Of a DNA stretch of 49,437 nt, positions 49,431 through 49,437 are shown piece by piece. Below the pieces are notes generated by a model. It was not told the DNA's origin. It did no database searches and saw only the letters and a program-made list of their open reading frames with translations. The stretch is from Acidimicrobiia bacterium (GTDB taxonomy: Bacteria > Actinomycetota > Acidimicrobiia > IMCC26256 > DASPTH01), in assembly GCA_040880805.1 (NCBI GenBank), contig JBBDHW010000003.1, forward strand, positions 1-49,437, written 5' to 3'. Made by a program: the position numbers and the translations under genes. Every line of letters begins with the position of its first letter. Within the stretch, counting starts at the first letter, position 1.

Positions 49431-49437
49431 TCTGACG

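Overview
High-GC chromosomal segment from an actinobacterium. The mycobacterial-type LexA operators (CGAAC-N4-GTTCG), a four-gene conservon, DUF222-HNH protein, class II ribonucleotide reductase with NrdR, and the order of the housekeeping genes all point to Actinomycetota. A deep lineage such as Acidimicrobiia is my inference, not a demonstrated fact. No tRNA, rRNA, IS element or CRISPR array was recognised.

Layout. 1-820: a small decayed accessory patch (truncated XRE-type regulator and an unknown ORF). 1090-5412 (minus): nrdR-nrdJ, the B12-dependent ribonucleotide reductase, interrupted by two mini-inteins and preceded by tandem NrdR boxes. 5587-7178: a LysM membrane protein divergent from lexA with three SOS boxes between them (SOS division-inhibitor arrangement), then a VOC-fold gene. 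7179-14648 (minus): a tightly overlapping operon miaB-miaA-dapF-hflX-dapC-dapD-dapE. 14700-16150: VapBC module 1 and a TSUP transporter. 16221-18608 (minus): recA with a full-length LAGLIDADG intein and an SOS box. 18792-20492: GNAT acetyltransferase, tyrosine phosphatase and a small HTH protein. 20558-25039 (minus): VapBC module 2, thpR, cinA, pgsA, rimO. 25078-28880 (minus): a conservon (histidine kinase, Roadblock, DUF742, small GTPase), then an orphan periplasmic binding protein and ftsK. 33292-33923 (plus): VapBC module 3. 33957-44676 (minus): rnj, dapB, M16 peptidase, pnp, rpsO, ribF, truB, nrnA, rbfA, ylxP-like. 44713-49437: an accessory tail with an orphan HsdM methylase, two unknown small genes, a DUF433 antitoxin with a truncated PIN-like partner, and an SOS-controlled DUF222-HNH gene with palindromic repeats.

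How it works together. Three themes recur. (1) DNA damage and dNTP supply: LexA, RecA, the LysM division inhibitor, DUF222-HNH, NrdR/NrdJ and FtsK; five perfect or near-perfect LexA operators tie lexA/LysM, recA and the HNH gene together. (2) Lysine/meso-DAP synthesis: dapB, dapD, dapC, dapE and dapF are present, but dapA is not in the window. (3) Ribosome and RNA processing: RbfA, TruB, S15, PNPase, RNase J, NrnA, MiaA, MiaB, RimO, HflX.

Most unusual points: three inteins in two DNA-metabolism enzymes (one with Gln instead of the usual penultimate His); an 84-bp dispersed palindromic repeat translated as the N-terminus of PgsA; two VapBC modules sharing the same operator half-site; an HNH gene whose promoter is overlaid by a perfect LexA box; and an orphan HsdM where infB would be expected.
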